This document shows positions 22,339-34,202 of a DNA stretch of 64,000 nt, piece by piece (positions within the stretch are counted from its first letter, which is position 1; the number at the start of each line of letters is the position of its first letter). A model generated the notes under the pieces. It was not told the DNA's origin and did no database searches. It saw nothing but the letters and a program-made list of their open reading frames with translations. Position numbers and translations under genes: made by a program. Source of the DNA: Acrasis kona (Eukaryota; Heterolobosea; Eutetramitea; Acrasida; Acrasidae); NCBI GenBank assembly GCA_026419775.2, contig JAOPGA020000309.1, forward strand, positions 30,254-94,253, read 5' to 3'.

Positions 22339-23925
22339 ATGTCAACTCAAGGGAACAGGGTTTATATTAGCAGCCTTGCTGATCAGCTTAGGCTTGACAC
22401 TGAACAACCACCACCAGATGTACCTAAACTTGTTGAAGAACCAAAAAATACAACAGTAACCCAACCCGTTGACAGAATGGAGTTGGGAGAGTCTGCCATG
22501 AATGCTATTAGACACAAAAAAGCCCTTGCAAAAGAGCTAGAGTTACAAACAAAAGCACAAAAATTAATTGTTCCAACAGATGATGCACAAGTTCGGAAGC
22601 GTTTAAGGGCATATGGCGAACCCATAACACTGTTTGGCGAAGGTCCCACAGAGCGTAGGGATCGTTTAAGAATGATAATGGCAACTCGCGGTGAAGCTCG
22701 TGTAAATGTAGAGGAAGATCAAATGGACCAAGACCAAGAACAAGAGGAACAAACGGAGGCATTCTATACCCTAGGTCCTAAACTATTACCTTCCGCAAGA
22801 ATGTTCATCGCCCGGTATTCACTCGAACAAGCTTCAAAACGACTCAACAAACAAAAAGAAATATACAACAGCTACGTTGAATCAAAACAAGATGCAATGA
22901 CAGAAAAACCAGATGAGATACCAGAAGAGGTAACAAAAAAGAAGAATTTTTTCGCACAAATCAAAACTTTTGCAAACGTCAGCAGCGAAGTTGGAGACGT
23001 GCGTCCGTTGAGTTCGATATCTATCAGCAATCACAGCGACGCATCCGATCGACAACACGTACTAACAGGTAGTTGGACTGGTATGGTCAAATTATGGTCC
23101 CTCGAAGATTGTAAATCCATACGCAGCTACAAAGCACATGAGGAACGAATCACAGGCGTGGCATTAAATCCAGCGGTGAACAATGTACATTTTGCAACAG
23201 GAGGAGCGGATGGGGTGGCCAAATTATGGAAGTACGATCGCGATCAGGATAAAGAATTAATTCCAACGGATAACGAAAAACCATTAGCTACTTTAAACGC
23301 ACATGCTAGTCGCTTAGGCAAGATTGCTTTTCATCCGAGTGGCTCATATTTGGGAACTACTGGATTCGATTGTACTTGGTGTTTCTGGGACGTTGCAAGA
23401 GGGCAATTATTGTGCGAGCAAAAAGGTCATTCCATGGCTGTTTATTCCATTGCGTTCCATCCTGATGGAAGTCTAGCGTGCACAACTGATTTGGGAGGCA
23501 TTGCTCTTTTATGGGATTTGAGAACGGGAGGAACCATCATGCCGCTTCAAGGACATGTGCATCAAATTTTGAGTGTTGATTTTTCGCCAAACGGGTTTAA
23601 TGTTGTAACTGGAAGCAACGACCACACTTGTAAAGTATGGGACCTGCGCACTAAAAAGTGTGTATATAGCGTTCCTGCACATAATAAACTTATAAGTCAT
23701 GTACAATATGAACCTACCCACGGTAGGTATTTTATGACGTCTTCTTACGACATGACCATTAAACTGTGGAACTCAATCGAGTTTAAATTGGTAAAGACAA
23801 TCAAAGAAATGGATTCCTTGATTCTATGTGCTCATTTGAACAAGACCACAAGTAATAGGGACGTCATCGTGACAGGTGGTTATGACAAGACGTGGAAGTG
23901 CTTTAAGATTGACGAAATAAATTAA
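22339..23925 (+). CDS. PRP4: U4/U6 small nuclear ribonucleoprotein PRP4 (WD40)
   Basis: Spliceosomal component of the U4/U6.U5 tri-snRNP. Intron-free; 528 aa from ATG 22339, the first ATG in frame. The N-terminal half carries the PRP4/SFM motif LRAYGEPITLFGEGPTERRDRLR, the C-terminal half seven WD40 repeats (GSWTGMVKLWSLEDC, TGGADGVAKLWKYD, FHPSGSYLGTTGFDCTWCFWDV, FHPDGSLACTTDLGGIALLWDLR, FSPNGFNVVTGSNDHTCKVWDLR, TSSYDMTIKLWN). Its presence fits the intron-rich gene set here. Confidence 0.95.
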   Translation: MSTQGNRVYISSLADQLRLDTEQPPPDVPKLVEEPKNTTVTQPVDRMELGESAMNAIRHKKALAKELELQTKAQKLIVPTDDAQVRKRLRAYGEPITLFGEGPTERRDRLRMIMATRGEARVNVEEDQMDQDQEQEEQTEAFYTLGPKLLPSARMFIARYSLEQASKRLNKQKEIYNSYVESKQDAMTEKPDEIPEEVTKKKNFFAQIKTFANVSSEVGDVRPLSSISISNHSDASDRQHVLTGSWTGMVKLWSLEDCKSIRSYKAHEERITGVALNPAVNNVHFATGGADGVAKLWKYDRDQDKELIPTDNEKPLATLNAHASRLGKIAFHPSGSYLGTTGFDCTWCFWDVARGQLLCEQKGHSMAVYSIAFHPDGSLACTTDLGGIALLWDLRTGGTIMPLQGHVHQILSVDFSPNGFNVVTGSNDHTCKVWDLRTKKCVYSVPAHNKLISHVQYEPTHGRYFMTSSYDMTIKLWNSIEFKLVKTIKEMDSLILCAHLNKTTSNRDVIVTGGYDKTWKCFKIDEIN

Positions 23926-24018
23926 GCTCAATTTGGTATCCGACAACCGACTTTTTTTTTTACTTTTTATAGAAACTTCTACTTAATAATAACACTTCCG
24001 TTATAAATATACAAACGC

Positions 24019-27000
24019 ATGAATGACGACAAGAAGCCTCAGACACCCTCTTCAGCAAGGAGTGTTATAGATTATAATCATTTAAGATTCAGAAACGCGA
24101 GCGTTACTTCTCCGGGTTCAAATACAGATGTATTTGCTGACTTTATGAATGTTCAATCAATTGATGATAATTCGAAAACACAAAATAAAAGACAAACTCT
24201 GCGAGACATATCACACGAACATTCCAGTTCCCTTGTAGATATTAAAATTCAATCATACAGAGATGACATCAAAGACGACGAACAAAATGATTACGTTGAA
24301 TCACCAATAGAAAACAACAAGGAGGTTGTAGACGAGATTTATTGCGTGATCAGCGAGGAAAACATGAGGAGGTGCGAAGATGCACCAGAGGACGCCGACC
24401 ACCTTTCGTCTCAATACAAAACCAAACAATCCAGAAGATCAAAAATAAAACAAACGTTCAACTTTCAAAACATTAAAGCACAACTCATCAATTGGAAGGA
24501 GAAGGAAAGGCAAAAACATAATACCACAGGTGAGAAGAGCGTAGTGGAGCTGAACCATGATGATGACTTGGAGGAGGCCAAAGAAGTGGTGGGGACTGAG
24601 AAGGCACCAATTGAGTGTTTGGTGATTGTAAATGACAGTAAAGAGAACAAGAGGCTTCGAAAGGTGCAGCCGTCCAACTACATTCGTTCAACGAGGTACA
24701 CCTGGTGGAATTTCATACCAAAGAATCTTTTCGAACAATTCCGCAGAATATCAAACATTTATTTTTTGGTAACAATGATTGTATCGTTGATACCTGGACT
24801 GTCGCCGACAACACCAGTCGCATCCATCATTCCTCTCGCACTCATCGTATTGGCCACTGCTTTCAAAGATGCCATAGAAGACATTGTAAGCGAACGTGAT
24901 GATGTTTCATTTTAACAAGCATAGGTACGTTTAAGAATCGATATCAAGGCCAACAACGAGCCGACGTTAGCGATGGTGGATGGAACGTTTAAAAAGATAC
25001 CCACTCACAAGGTGTCGATCGGACAAATTCTCAAGGTGGAAAAGAACGTGCCGTTCCCAGCCGACATTGTATTATTGAAATCAAGCGACCCAACAGGTAA
25101 ATGCTACGTGGAGACTGCCAACCTCGACGGAGAGAGCAACTTGAAGACCAAAAAATGTATATTACAAGATGCAAGCGATGATCCCGCTCAATTAAATCAA
25201 TTAAAGGCAAGGATCGCAATGGAAAAACCAAACGAAGTGCTAGATCGCTTCCAAGGAAAATTCACGATCGTCGACAATGCAGAACACAAGGGCATCTCTG
25301 TGGATATCGAGAATCTATTGGTGCGTGGAACGGTGTTAAAGAACACCGAGTACATTATAGGAGTGGTGGCCTACGTGGGAAAGGAGACCAAACTATACAA
25401 GAACATGCAAAAAGGAAGAGGAAAGTTTTCACATTTGGATCTACGCATGAATTACTTGTTGATCATCTTGTTGATCGCTCAACAAGTACTTTGTGGATTC
25501 TTGGCCATGTTCAGCGCACTATTCAACAATGCATATGCTGCCAATGCATTCTACTTGTCACCTCTAGGAGACGCTCTCGCCAGTGCCAACTATGTCGCTC
25601 GCAATTGGGTCACCTTCTTCATTCTGCTCAATCTGATCATTCCCATGAGTTTATTCGTATCGTTGGAATTCATCAAAATATTCCAAGCGAGATTGATGGA
25701 GGCCGATTTGAAAATGAGCGAGGTGAGAAGTGGTAAATTAGTAAAAGCACAAGTCAAGGATTCCAATTTGAATCAAGAATTGAGCCAGCTGGACATTATC
25801 TTTTCCGATAAGACGGGAACGTTGACCGATAATTGCATGCAGTACAAGAAATCGAATCTAGACGGAATCACGTTCGACAATGATGAATTGTTACAGTTCC
25901 TACGAAATCACAAACAAACACAAGATCCAATCATTGAAGCAAGAAAGCATCTAATAAGAGAATATCTGCTGTGCATCGTGCTCAACAACACGTGCATACC
26001 AGAGATCATCGACCAACAAACAGGAGAGAGAAACTACAATTGTCAAAGTGCAGACGAGAGCGCACTATTAATTGCTGCTCGTCTGAATGGTTTCATTCTC
26101 TTGGAACGATCGAACAACACCATGATCGTCGAAATACTAGGTGTACAGTACCAATACGAAATATTGGTCACCTTGGAATTCTCTTCGGAGAGAAAACGAA
26201 GTAGCGTGGTGGTCAGAGATCCACAGGGTTACTTGACCGTATACACCAAAGGAGCAGATACGATCATGTTTGGTAGGTGCAGCGCAAATACGCCAGAATC
26301 AATAACCAATTCACAAACGATGAAACAAGCACTAAACACATTTAGCGAACAGGGACTAAGAACGTTAGTGATGGCGAAGAGACAAATCAGCCAAGCTCTT
26401 TTTAAGGATTGGATGGATCGATATCACGAAGCTTCCACTAGCTTGGTGAATAGAAAGTACTTGATGGGTAAATTGAGCAATGAATTGGAGAGGAAATTAC
26501 AATTGATTGGATGCAGCGCCATTGAGGATCGACTACAAATGGGCGTGCCCGAGACGATTCGATTTTTACAACAGGCTGGATTCACCATATGGATGTTAAC
26601 TGGCGATAAGACTGAAACTGCAGTGAATATTGCTTATGCTGCTAACGTGTTGACGAAGAACGAATCCATAGAGATTAGAATTACGGATTCGAAGAATTTG
26701 GAACACTTGAAGCAAAAATTACAAATCGCAAATCAATTCTTGATCAAGAATAGGAGAAAGAAGGCTAGTTTCGCCTTGATTATCGACACCATGGGTCTTA
26801 AATATGTGTTGATGCCCGAAATGCACGATTTGTTTATTGACGTGGTGAGGTTCTGCAAGACGGCAGTGTGTTGTCGATGCACTCCTCTACAAAAGGCAAG
26901 AGTAAGTAAAATGGTGGAGAGGAGATTGGAAAAGAAGGCCATGGCCATTGGTGATGGAGTGAATGACGTGAGCATGATTCAAGCATGTAGCGTTGGTGTG

Positions 27001-27846
27001 GGTATTATCGGAAACGAAGGGTCGCAAGCGGCACGTGCAAGCGACTTTGCCATTCCCAAATTCCGTCATTTGGTGAGGTTGTTGGCCGTACATGGCCATT
27101 ATAATTATGTGAGAAATTCTGATTTTATTCACTTGAGTTTTTATAAGAACATGATTCTTGTTTATTGTCAAATTTTGTTTTGTGTGTTTAGTGGCTACGA
27201 TGGTCAAACGTTGTTCGATTCGTGGATCATTGCCATTTATAATGCCGTGTTTGTCGTGTTGCCTCCGTTGTATAGTGGTACTTTTGAGAAGGATTTGAAC
27301 GAGGAGGAATTGGAGAGCAATCCAAAATTATATAAAGTTTTTAAGAATGATTACTTGTTTAATTACCAAACATTGATTGTTTGGTTGGCTAGACCTTTTT
27401 GGCATGCCTGCGTCTTGTTTTTTGTTCCGTTGATTAGTTCGTTGTGGACGAATTGGGGCGTGTTGGGTGTTGGTGTTCAGGATGATGTGTGGTCGTTTGG
27501 TACCATTACTATTACTGCCACCATATTTGTGGTGTTGATAAGGCATTCTTATGAAATCAAGTATTGGACTTGGATTGCTTTTGTGGTCATGTTGTTGTCC
27601 TTGATTTCTTATCTGGCTGTGGCTCCGTTCATTAGCGCTTTCCCTTCATTCTTGGCAGACTATACGTATTACTTTGTTTATTACATGTATGCGCAGAGCG
27701 CTGCTGCATGGGCGGCGATGTTCTTGGCCGTTGCGTTGTGTATTTTGCCTGACGTTGTTTATAAATTTGTAAAGAGATGGTATTTCCCTGAACCATGGGA
27801 GGTTATATTAGTAAATCAGAATAAGAAGTCTTTAAAGAGAAAATAA
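24019..27846 (+). CDS. P4-type phospholipid-flipping ATPase
   Basis: Aminophospholipid flippase moving lipids to the cytosolic leaflet, normally with a CDC50 partner. Exons 24019-24885 and 24925-27846, with a 39-nt intron; 1262 aa. The first ~190 residues are a polar, non-conserved extension. Then: SNYIRSTRYTWWNFIPKNLFEQFRRISNIYFL, the P4 glutamate-variant loop VETANLDGESNLKTK, phosphorylation site DIIFSDKTGTLTDN, QSADESALL, VYTKGADTIMF, EDRLQMGVPETI, WMLTGDKTETAVNIAYA, AIGDGVNDVSMIQ, and a C-terminal membrane bundle with the YFVYYMYAQSAAAW segment. Catalytic elements are intact. Confidence 0.95.
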
Positions 27847-27973
27847 TGGTCTCAACAGGATTGTGATGAATAAATACATGTTTGAAAAGAATTGTGATGT
27901 CTCTTGTTTACAAAATTGGATCAATTAATGTCGAAACGATTCATGATGTGCTCTCCTGCACATTTGAAAATAG

Positions 27974-28863
27974 ATGACGCAGGCACTCCTGTCCAATGTT
28001 GAACTGCTAAACAGAATATTCAGCTACATATCTTTGCAACCTGAGATCCTAAGCAAACTGTGCTTGGTGAATAGAGTATTCTATTGCATCATCTCTTCAG
28101 ATCAATTTTGGAGGCGGATTTGGTTTAAAAAGTATCCAGGTAGCATGGGTATTATTACTAAGAATTATAGGAGCTCGTATATACTAATGAGACAGTATTG
28201 GAAAACGAAATGTCAGCCAATTTACAAATCAAAGAAGAGGGCATATAACAACCCTTATCACCTTGAAGATAGAGACCACGCTAGAATTGGAATGTTTGGA
28301 GAGGAGGGAGTTGGGAAAACAGCAATTGTTACACGATATACACAAGGTGTGTTCCTCGAAGATTTTGACCCAACTGGTAAATCTAACATTTATAAATTAG
28401 TAACCGTTTAGTTGAGTATAGCTATAGAAAGGTCGTGAAGCTACACGACAACGAGGTTCGTTTAGAAATTTTAGATACAGCCGCTGGTGAAGAGTACTCA
28501 AAAACAGGACAAAAATATCTCCGCATCTGTGATGGTGGAATGTTTTGCTTCTCCGTGTCAGATAGAAGGAGCTTCACATTTATTGCAGAAGAGATACAAA
28601 AAGCACTTCAAATGGATAAACCTGTAATTATGGTAGGATGTAAAAATGAGCTTTCGAGAGCAGTATCATTCCAAGAAGCACAACATTTTGCGCAGCATCA
28701 CAAAATACATTACGTAGAAACCAGTGCAAAAAGAAACACAAACATAACCAGCGCTTTTCAAGTCATGCTAGAGCACATCCTATATCAGCAACTCTATTTT
28801 ATACCTGCCTTCAAAGCAATAGCAAACAAAGAACAAACAAGCAGCAAGTGTTGTGTGATGTAA
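27974..28863 (+). CDS. F-box / Ras-like GTPase fusion with CaaX end
   Basis: Exons 27974-28376 and 28412-28863, with a 35-nt intron that falls between switch I and the following strand; 284 aa. Residues ~5-50 are an F-box (LLNRIFSYISLQPEILSKLCLVNRVFYCIISSDQFWRRIW). From ~104 a Ras-superfamily G domain follows: P-loop GEEGVGKT, switch I around FLEDFDPTVEYSYRK, switch II LEILDTAAGEEYS, G4 GCKNELS (Glu after Lys-Asn, degenerate against NKxD) and G5 ETSAK. The end CCVM is a CaaX prenylation box. The design implies a membrane-anchored Skp1-binding GTPase, perhaps a GTP-controlled ubiquitin ligase adaptor; that is inference. Confidence 0.88.
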
Positions 28864-28895
28864 GATTAAAAAATATTTTGTAAACAATAATTTAT

Positions 28896-31800
28896 TTATG
28901 CAAGTACAAGAGGTCTCATCATCATGTTATCTTCATGTTCGGCAATGTGGCAGTGCCATAAAAATGTACCAACCTTCCGAGCAAATTTCACGAGCACAGT
29001 CGTCACCTCGGAAGGAGGCGCCTGCACGACATCCTTCGGACCTGTTTCAAAAACATCAGGCATGGTCGCAGGACCAATGAGCTGCAAGTTTTTCCCATTC
29101 TCTTTGAGCAATGTGGCGTTGAATTTTTGTCGATGAAGAACTTTGAATGCCGATGTGTGGGTATGTATGGGATGCGTTTCGGGAGCAAAGTTGAAAATAC
29201 GCCAAATCTCCGTGGAGCCAGCCTTTACAATCTCTGTGGGAGGATCTTCATACATGAAATGTTTAATGGTCCCATTCGGAAATCGAGTTCCTTGTACTGG
29301 CATGTCGCTGATTTGAAAATCTTGTATCAACACTACATCTCTCGTTTTAATGGCATCACTAGGCATCAACGAATTAATGGCGTGGACAGGTGCCTCGTGT
29401 AAATGTACTTGTTCGTCCCACATGGCACAAGTCGATTCGTCTCCGTCATTTTCGTCAACCACGAATTCCATCAATCTCCCCTGATGACAAGGATCTACTT
29501 TAGAACCATAAGGATATGGCGTTGGCGCGTCATTCAAGAGAATGATGTCCTCTCCTGCATAATCACAAAAATCAACAAGAATTTCGACGCGTTCAGCAGG
29601 CGATAGAACAACTTGGTCCACGTTGTACACTGGTTGCGAGTGATATCCTTGATCGCTTGCAATGATGGTGAAGGTCATGTTGTTTGAGAATCGTAACCTT
29701 AAAAATCTTTGATTACAACCATTTAGAATTCTTAATCTGTACTTTCTTGTCTTGACCTGTTTGTATGGCCACACACGTCCATTCACAATCACTATTTGAC
29801 CATAGAATGTCATCTGCCACTCATATGGATAATATTGAATGTAGGATCCATCAGCTGTCTTTGCAATGATTTTATCTTGTAAGAATAGGGGAATGTCATA
29901 TTCGCCCTCTGGAAGGTTTAATCTAGATTCGAGAGCGGGTTCTTTGATCAAGTAGATACCGGCAAGACCTGCGTAAACTTGGCTTCTTGTATTTCCGAGT
30001 GAATGGTCGTGGTACCACAAAAAGCATGGAGGTTGTTCGTTGTCGTAGTTTGTGGTGAAGGTTTCACCTGGATCCACTGTATCCTCTGGTAATCCATCAC
30101 TATGTTGGTCGCTGTCATGTCCGTGCAAATGTGTCACTATCCTATTGGTTGTCAACCCAGCAGGAATTGTTTCCACATTCATAAAGGTTGAATTGGCAAG
30201 TAACTTGTTTTCCCAATGGACTCTTGTTTTGACGTAACGATAGTTGACGATGGTAGGGCCGGGATATTGAGATCCATAACCACGAACCAACACTGGAGGA
30301 ATATCGGAGTGAAAAGAGTGATAAAAATCAGTAATGTTGATTCTATACTCGTGTACATTGTGTAGTGTTCTGAATGGAGTGGCCACTTTGGGAATGGGTA
30401 GTTCATCTATGAAGTATCTCATGTTGAACACGGAACTGGTATCGCCTGAATATGGACATTGAGTACCTGTTTGAGTATGTTTATTAGGAGATCCAAATAC
30501 AATAGCCTTCACAATCATGGTAGAATGAACGCCACACCTGAAATACAATTCATTCTTTCCACGCGGCAACATCTGACGAGTGATGGTGACGTTGAAGGTT
30601 GCAGGTCCCTTGGGAGCACTGTTCACTCCCCCATTTAATTCTTGTAAACTATCGGCATCTACTGCTTGGTAAATAAAATGTCTATGAATGCGTGTCCATG
30701 AGATGGTGTCCCCAACTCTCACTGTCAGTACATCTGGCACGAAGACAACAATGCCCTCATTATTCAAAGCAGGATGTACTATGTGCGTCGTTGGAGGCGC
30801 TACAGCATTGCGCTGTGCATTCGGAATGATATCAACATCATATAAACAGATTTTTTTATTACGAGCACTATTGCTACAAATATCAGATAGAATGGTTCCA
30901 TCTGGACAAGCAGTCATCATGTTCGCTCTTCCCACAATTAGTCTCTTTGAAGCAAGTACACCAGAAGAAGCGTCCACTGACATGATACCGTCGGCAGCAA
31001 TTGTCAAGATGGTGTTGTTACCTGGCAATTCAATCACGCTCTGAGGCGTCACCGCCGCACATGTCTTCCACAACAATCTCCCTGATGTCTTTTCAATGGC
31101 ACCAATGTGTCCTCTCACACATGCCAAATCACTTGTTTTATAAACATAGTATGCAGCGGCAGTGTTCACGTCACTAAAAATGTTTGCTTTTCCTGAATTA
31201 CGAAATACTTTACTTCTCCACGCCATGGATCCAGTTTCTCTATCCAACACACAAAACTCACCGTCGCTAAAGCACTCCATACCGATGGTTGTGGAGGATA
31301 GCGATACGATTTGGCTGGAGTCGATCAAGTGGTTTTGGTTTTTCCAATAGTTGTTCATGACTCTTCTGGTCCATTTCAACGTGCCGTCGTATAGATCCAA
31401 TGCGATAATACTACCTGCGTAGTTATCGGGATCTTGACAAGATTGCGCTTGGGAGATATCTGCGTCGCTACACTGCAGCACTCTATTTGGCACGATTGTG
31501 TTGTGCCCTACGAACGCAAACAGTGTTTGAAGGTTTTCATCTACAACTAGAGAACTCCTCACTGCACCTCCGTAATGATTGTTGGGTACTGTTTGGAACT
31601 TCCATATTACTTCCCCATTACTCACATCTAGTGCATAAATACTACCTCGAAGTGGAACGTTTCCTGGTTCATTCTTTTCATTCAAATCGAGTCCAACATA
31701 TGCGATTCCATTATGAACCTCTGCAGATGAGGAAATTATGGAACGTGCAGTGTCGAGAGCCCTGGTCCATATCCATTGACCATTGGTTGCGTTGATACCA

Positions 31801-32168
31801 AATACTTGTGCAGACACTTGGTTACATACAATCAAAGTATTGCAATTCCTGTCACAAGATGGTTGTGAATTGCAGTACGCTCCTTTTGATGATTGTGGGA
31901 AGCTCGTTAGTTTGGTCGACCATAAAAGAGTTCCGTCTGTTGTTTTGAGAGCGTGCAACCATCCGTTGCGTTCTGGTTGCACAGTTACGTATTGATTGTT
32001 TATTGCTGCTGTTGTAGGAGTCGAATATGTATCGCCATACAGGTCGAACGACCACCTTATTCTTCTAGATGTTGTAGTTAATTGTTTTGGTTTAATCCTT
32101 ATGCAACAGCACCCTACAACAAGTAGCGTTATGATAAGGCATGCCTCTAGATTGCCAAGATTTTTCAT
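28896..32168 (-). CDS. Secreted PQQ-propeller / cupredoxin / multicopper oxidase fusion
   Basis: Intron-free, 1090 aa, with an N-terminal hydrophobic signal (ACLIITLLVVGCCC). Residues ~35-440 form a PQQ-type beta-propeller (GSIYALDVSNGEVIWKFQ, GSIIALDLYDGTLKWTRR, CVLDRETGSMAWRSK). Residues ~455-555 form a plastocyanin-like module with Cu ligands (HRHFIYQ; FRCGVHSTM). The rest is a CotA/bilirubin-oxidase-like three-domain multicopper oxidase with all four sites: THLHGHDSDQHSDG, WYHDHSLGNTR, HPIHTHTSAFK and WHCHIAEHEDNMMM. It should oxidise phenolic or metal substrates with O2; the propeller could add a second redox or binding function. Bacterial-type relatives suggest lateral transfer, unproven. 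Confidence 0.92.
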   Translation of the reverse strand: MKNLGNLEACLIITLLVVGCCCIRIKPKQLTTTSRRIRWSFDLYGDTYSTPTTAAINNQYVTVQPERNGWLHALKTTDGTLLWSTKLTSFPQSSKGAYCNSQPSCDRNCNTLIVCNQVSAQVFGINATNGQWIWTRALDTARSIISSSAEVHNGIAYVGLDLNEKNEPGNVPLRGSIYALDVSNGEVIWKFQTVPNNHYGGAVRSSLVVDENLQTLFAFVGHNTIVPNRVLQCSDADISQAQSCQDPDNYAGSIIALDLYDGTLKWTRRVMNNYWKNQNHLIDSSQIVSLSSTTIGMECFSDGEFCVLDRETGSMAWRSKVFRNSGKANIFSDVNTAAAYYVYKTSDLACVRGHIGAIEKTSGRLLWKTCAAVTPQSVIELPGNNTILTIAADGIMSVDASSGVLASKRLIVGRANMMTACPDGTILSDICSNSARNKKICLYDVDIIPNAQRNAVAPPTTHIVHPALNNEGIVVFVPDVLTVRVGDTISWTRIHRHFIYQAVDADSLQELNGGVNSAPKGPATFNVTITRQMLPRGKNELYFRCGVHSTMIVKAIVFGSPNKHTQTGTQCPYSGDTSSVFNMRYFIDELPIPKVATPFRTLHNVHEYRINITDFYHSFHSDIPPVLVRGYGSQYPGPTIVNYRYVKTRVHWENKLLANSTFMNVETIPAGLTTNRIVTHLHGHDSDQHSDGLPEDTVDPGETFTTNYDNEQPPCFLWYHDHSLGNTRSQVYAGLAGIYLIKEPALESRLNLPEGEYDIPLFLQDKIIAKTADGSYIQYYPYEWQMTFYGQIVIVNGRVWPYKQVKTRKYRLRILNGCNQRFLRLRFSNNMTFTIIASDQGYHSQPVYNVDQVVLSPAERVEILVDFCDYAGEDIILLNDAPTPYPYGSKVDPCHQGRLMEFVVDENDGDESTCAMWDEQVHLHEAPVHAINSLMPSDAIKTRDVVLIQDFQISDMPVQGTRFPNGTIKHFMYEDPPTEIVKAGSTEIWRIFNFAPETHPIHTHTSAFKVLHRQKFNATLLKENGKNLQLIGPATMPDVFETGPKDVVQAPPSEVTTVLVKFARKVGTFLWHCHIAEHEDNMMMRPLVLA

Positions 32169-32617
32169 TTTTGGGAAATTGGAAACTCTGGGAACAGATC
32201 TGTTATATAGTGACTAAAATGTACGAATATTCACACCATCATGGACTAGTACCTAAAATGGTATGTAATATGTGATGTTATAATATTCTATGAGACGCGG
32301 ACGGGTTAAAACAACAAAAACTTGTTCATTTCAAATTGATTCTAGGATTCAATACCCCTATCTGTTTGTTATCGTCGCAAGATCCAAATGATGAATATAG
32401 GCTATTCAATCAAATAACCACTGCTCCATAACCACAAGATTCAACATCAATCACCCTGTTATTTGACACCCCTAGGAGAAATACAGATTGTGATGACCTC
32501 AAGATGATTAACAAAGCCCATAAAAAACTAGTTTTAAACAATATACAATCACAGTGATTTTATACAATGTTAACAAAAAGTACAAGCATCTCTCCATTTA
32601 TTGTTTTCATCACTTTA
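32169..32617. other. Intergenic, oxidase upstream region
   Basis: About 450 bp with no supported gene. A TATATAG-like stretch lies just upstream of the oxidase start and may be its core promoter. Confidence 0.45.
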
Positions 32618-34137
32618 TTATTGATGCCACCTTGGCTGGTCCGTCCACCATGGGAGCGAGTCGAACCAATCTTGACCCCATCTCAAATCAGGACATCCCA
32701 TAAAGAACATGACAACCAACGGTAAGATCCAACAAGTCAATAACACATTCAACACACTCTTAAACACCCTGTTGCCTTCTCTCTTTTTTTTATCAGCAAC
32801 AATAAAGAACCCAATAAACCACAACACAAAAAAGATACCACTCACTGTCCATGGTACCCAAATATGAGGGGGAAATGGTTCGTTGAACAATCCACTGCTG
32901 TATTTGAACACGAGCAATGATTCCAACGATATAATTCCCCCTACAATCCATGCATTAGCGCCTAATCTCTTTGTTTTTGGGTCGCTAACGAATTGATAAT
33001 ATTCACGAATGGCTGGCATTCCAACAAAGAACCAAAGTATTAAACGATAAACGTTGAGTGGGTTGCTGGGTGGAACCCATAATTCATATTTTAAAAAGAA
33101 TGCGTTCAAGTCAACAATGGTCATGGCGATCACGATTCCAATCGAATAAAAGAATAGTTTGGGCGAATCGAATGCGTTCCAATTGTATGATGTCCAGTTG
33201 AATGGAGTGAATTGTTCCAAAACCCTTACAATCTTTCCACGAGTGGTGGGAATGTCGCTCACTCCGATCCATAGTGGATATTTCTACACGTGCATTAGTG
33301 AGCATTTGTGAATGTACTTACTTTCATTTTTAAAAGGTCACATAGCCACAGACCGATCATGATTCCAGCATTGTTGCAAATTAAAACATCAACAATGAGG
33401 TGATCCCACCAGCATTCCTTAAAGTTGGCAAGCCAGTGTTGAAAAGTGATCTCCATTACTTCGAAGAAGAGGGAAAGGATCCAACATAGCTTCATGTCCC
33501 GGAATAAGAGAGCTTTTCCTACGTAGCCAATCACGTGGGCAATGATGAATTCGTCCCAGACAACATCCTTGACATTTTTAAAGTAGCTGTCAGGATCGTT
33601 TGGTGTGAATATGTCACACGAGTCACCGTAAGATTTTTCAGGTAGTGGTACACCAAGATCTGGATACAAGTATCTTAAGTATTGTCTGGCGTTATCTCTT
33701 GACTGTTGGATTAGTTTAATGTAGAAGCAGATTTTACTAACCTGAAAGCAGAAAAATGTTAGAAAAGATAAATAGACGATTCCAGCTCCGGTAACGACTC
33801 TCCAAAATGCAGGGTGTGGTCTCAATATAATTCCATCCCTTAATTGAACAGCGCAGTATACTAGAAAAACGGCAACTACTGCGACAATACCCCGTTTTGT
33901 GGTTTGCTCTGTCGTGAGGGCGGCGTCATCCTTTATGAATGAAAAATAAACAATGCTTATGATCAAAAGTAAGAGCACTGTTGCTGTATGAGGTTTGTAT
34001 AAAGCATCTATAAAATGTTCTTCTTGAAGGAAAGGTCTAACTCTTAGTTCGCCATCTTGGTCTTTGCTCTGATCTTTTAGAGTTGCTGTGTGTGGAGTGG
34101 GAACCTTCTTGCGGTTCCTTAGCTGATCCTGCTTCAT
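32618..34137 (-). CDS. PTDSS1: Phosphatidylserine synthase (base-exchange, PSS1/2 type)
   Basis: ER membrane enzyme exchanging the head group of phosphatidylcholine or phosphatidylethanolamine for serine. Exons 34137-33322 and 33283-32618, with a 38-nt intron; 493 aa, near the usual ~470. The ATG at 34137 (MKQDQLRNRKK) is the first in frame. Conserved blocks: RPHPAFWRVVTG, WDEFIIAHVIGYVGKALLFRD, FQHWLANFKECWWDHLIVDVLICNNAG, KYPLWIGVSDIPTTRGKIVRVLEQFTP and DLNAFFLKYELWVP, plus about nine membrane segments. It complements the P4-ATPase nearby, which moves the same lipid; linkage may be chance. Confidence 0.93.
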
Positions 34138-34202
34138 TTCTATTTTTACAAAAGTATCTGAATGAATCAATTGGTTGCAAGGAGAAGTTGGACAGAGTAT
34201 TG

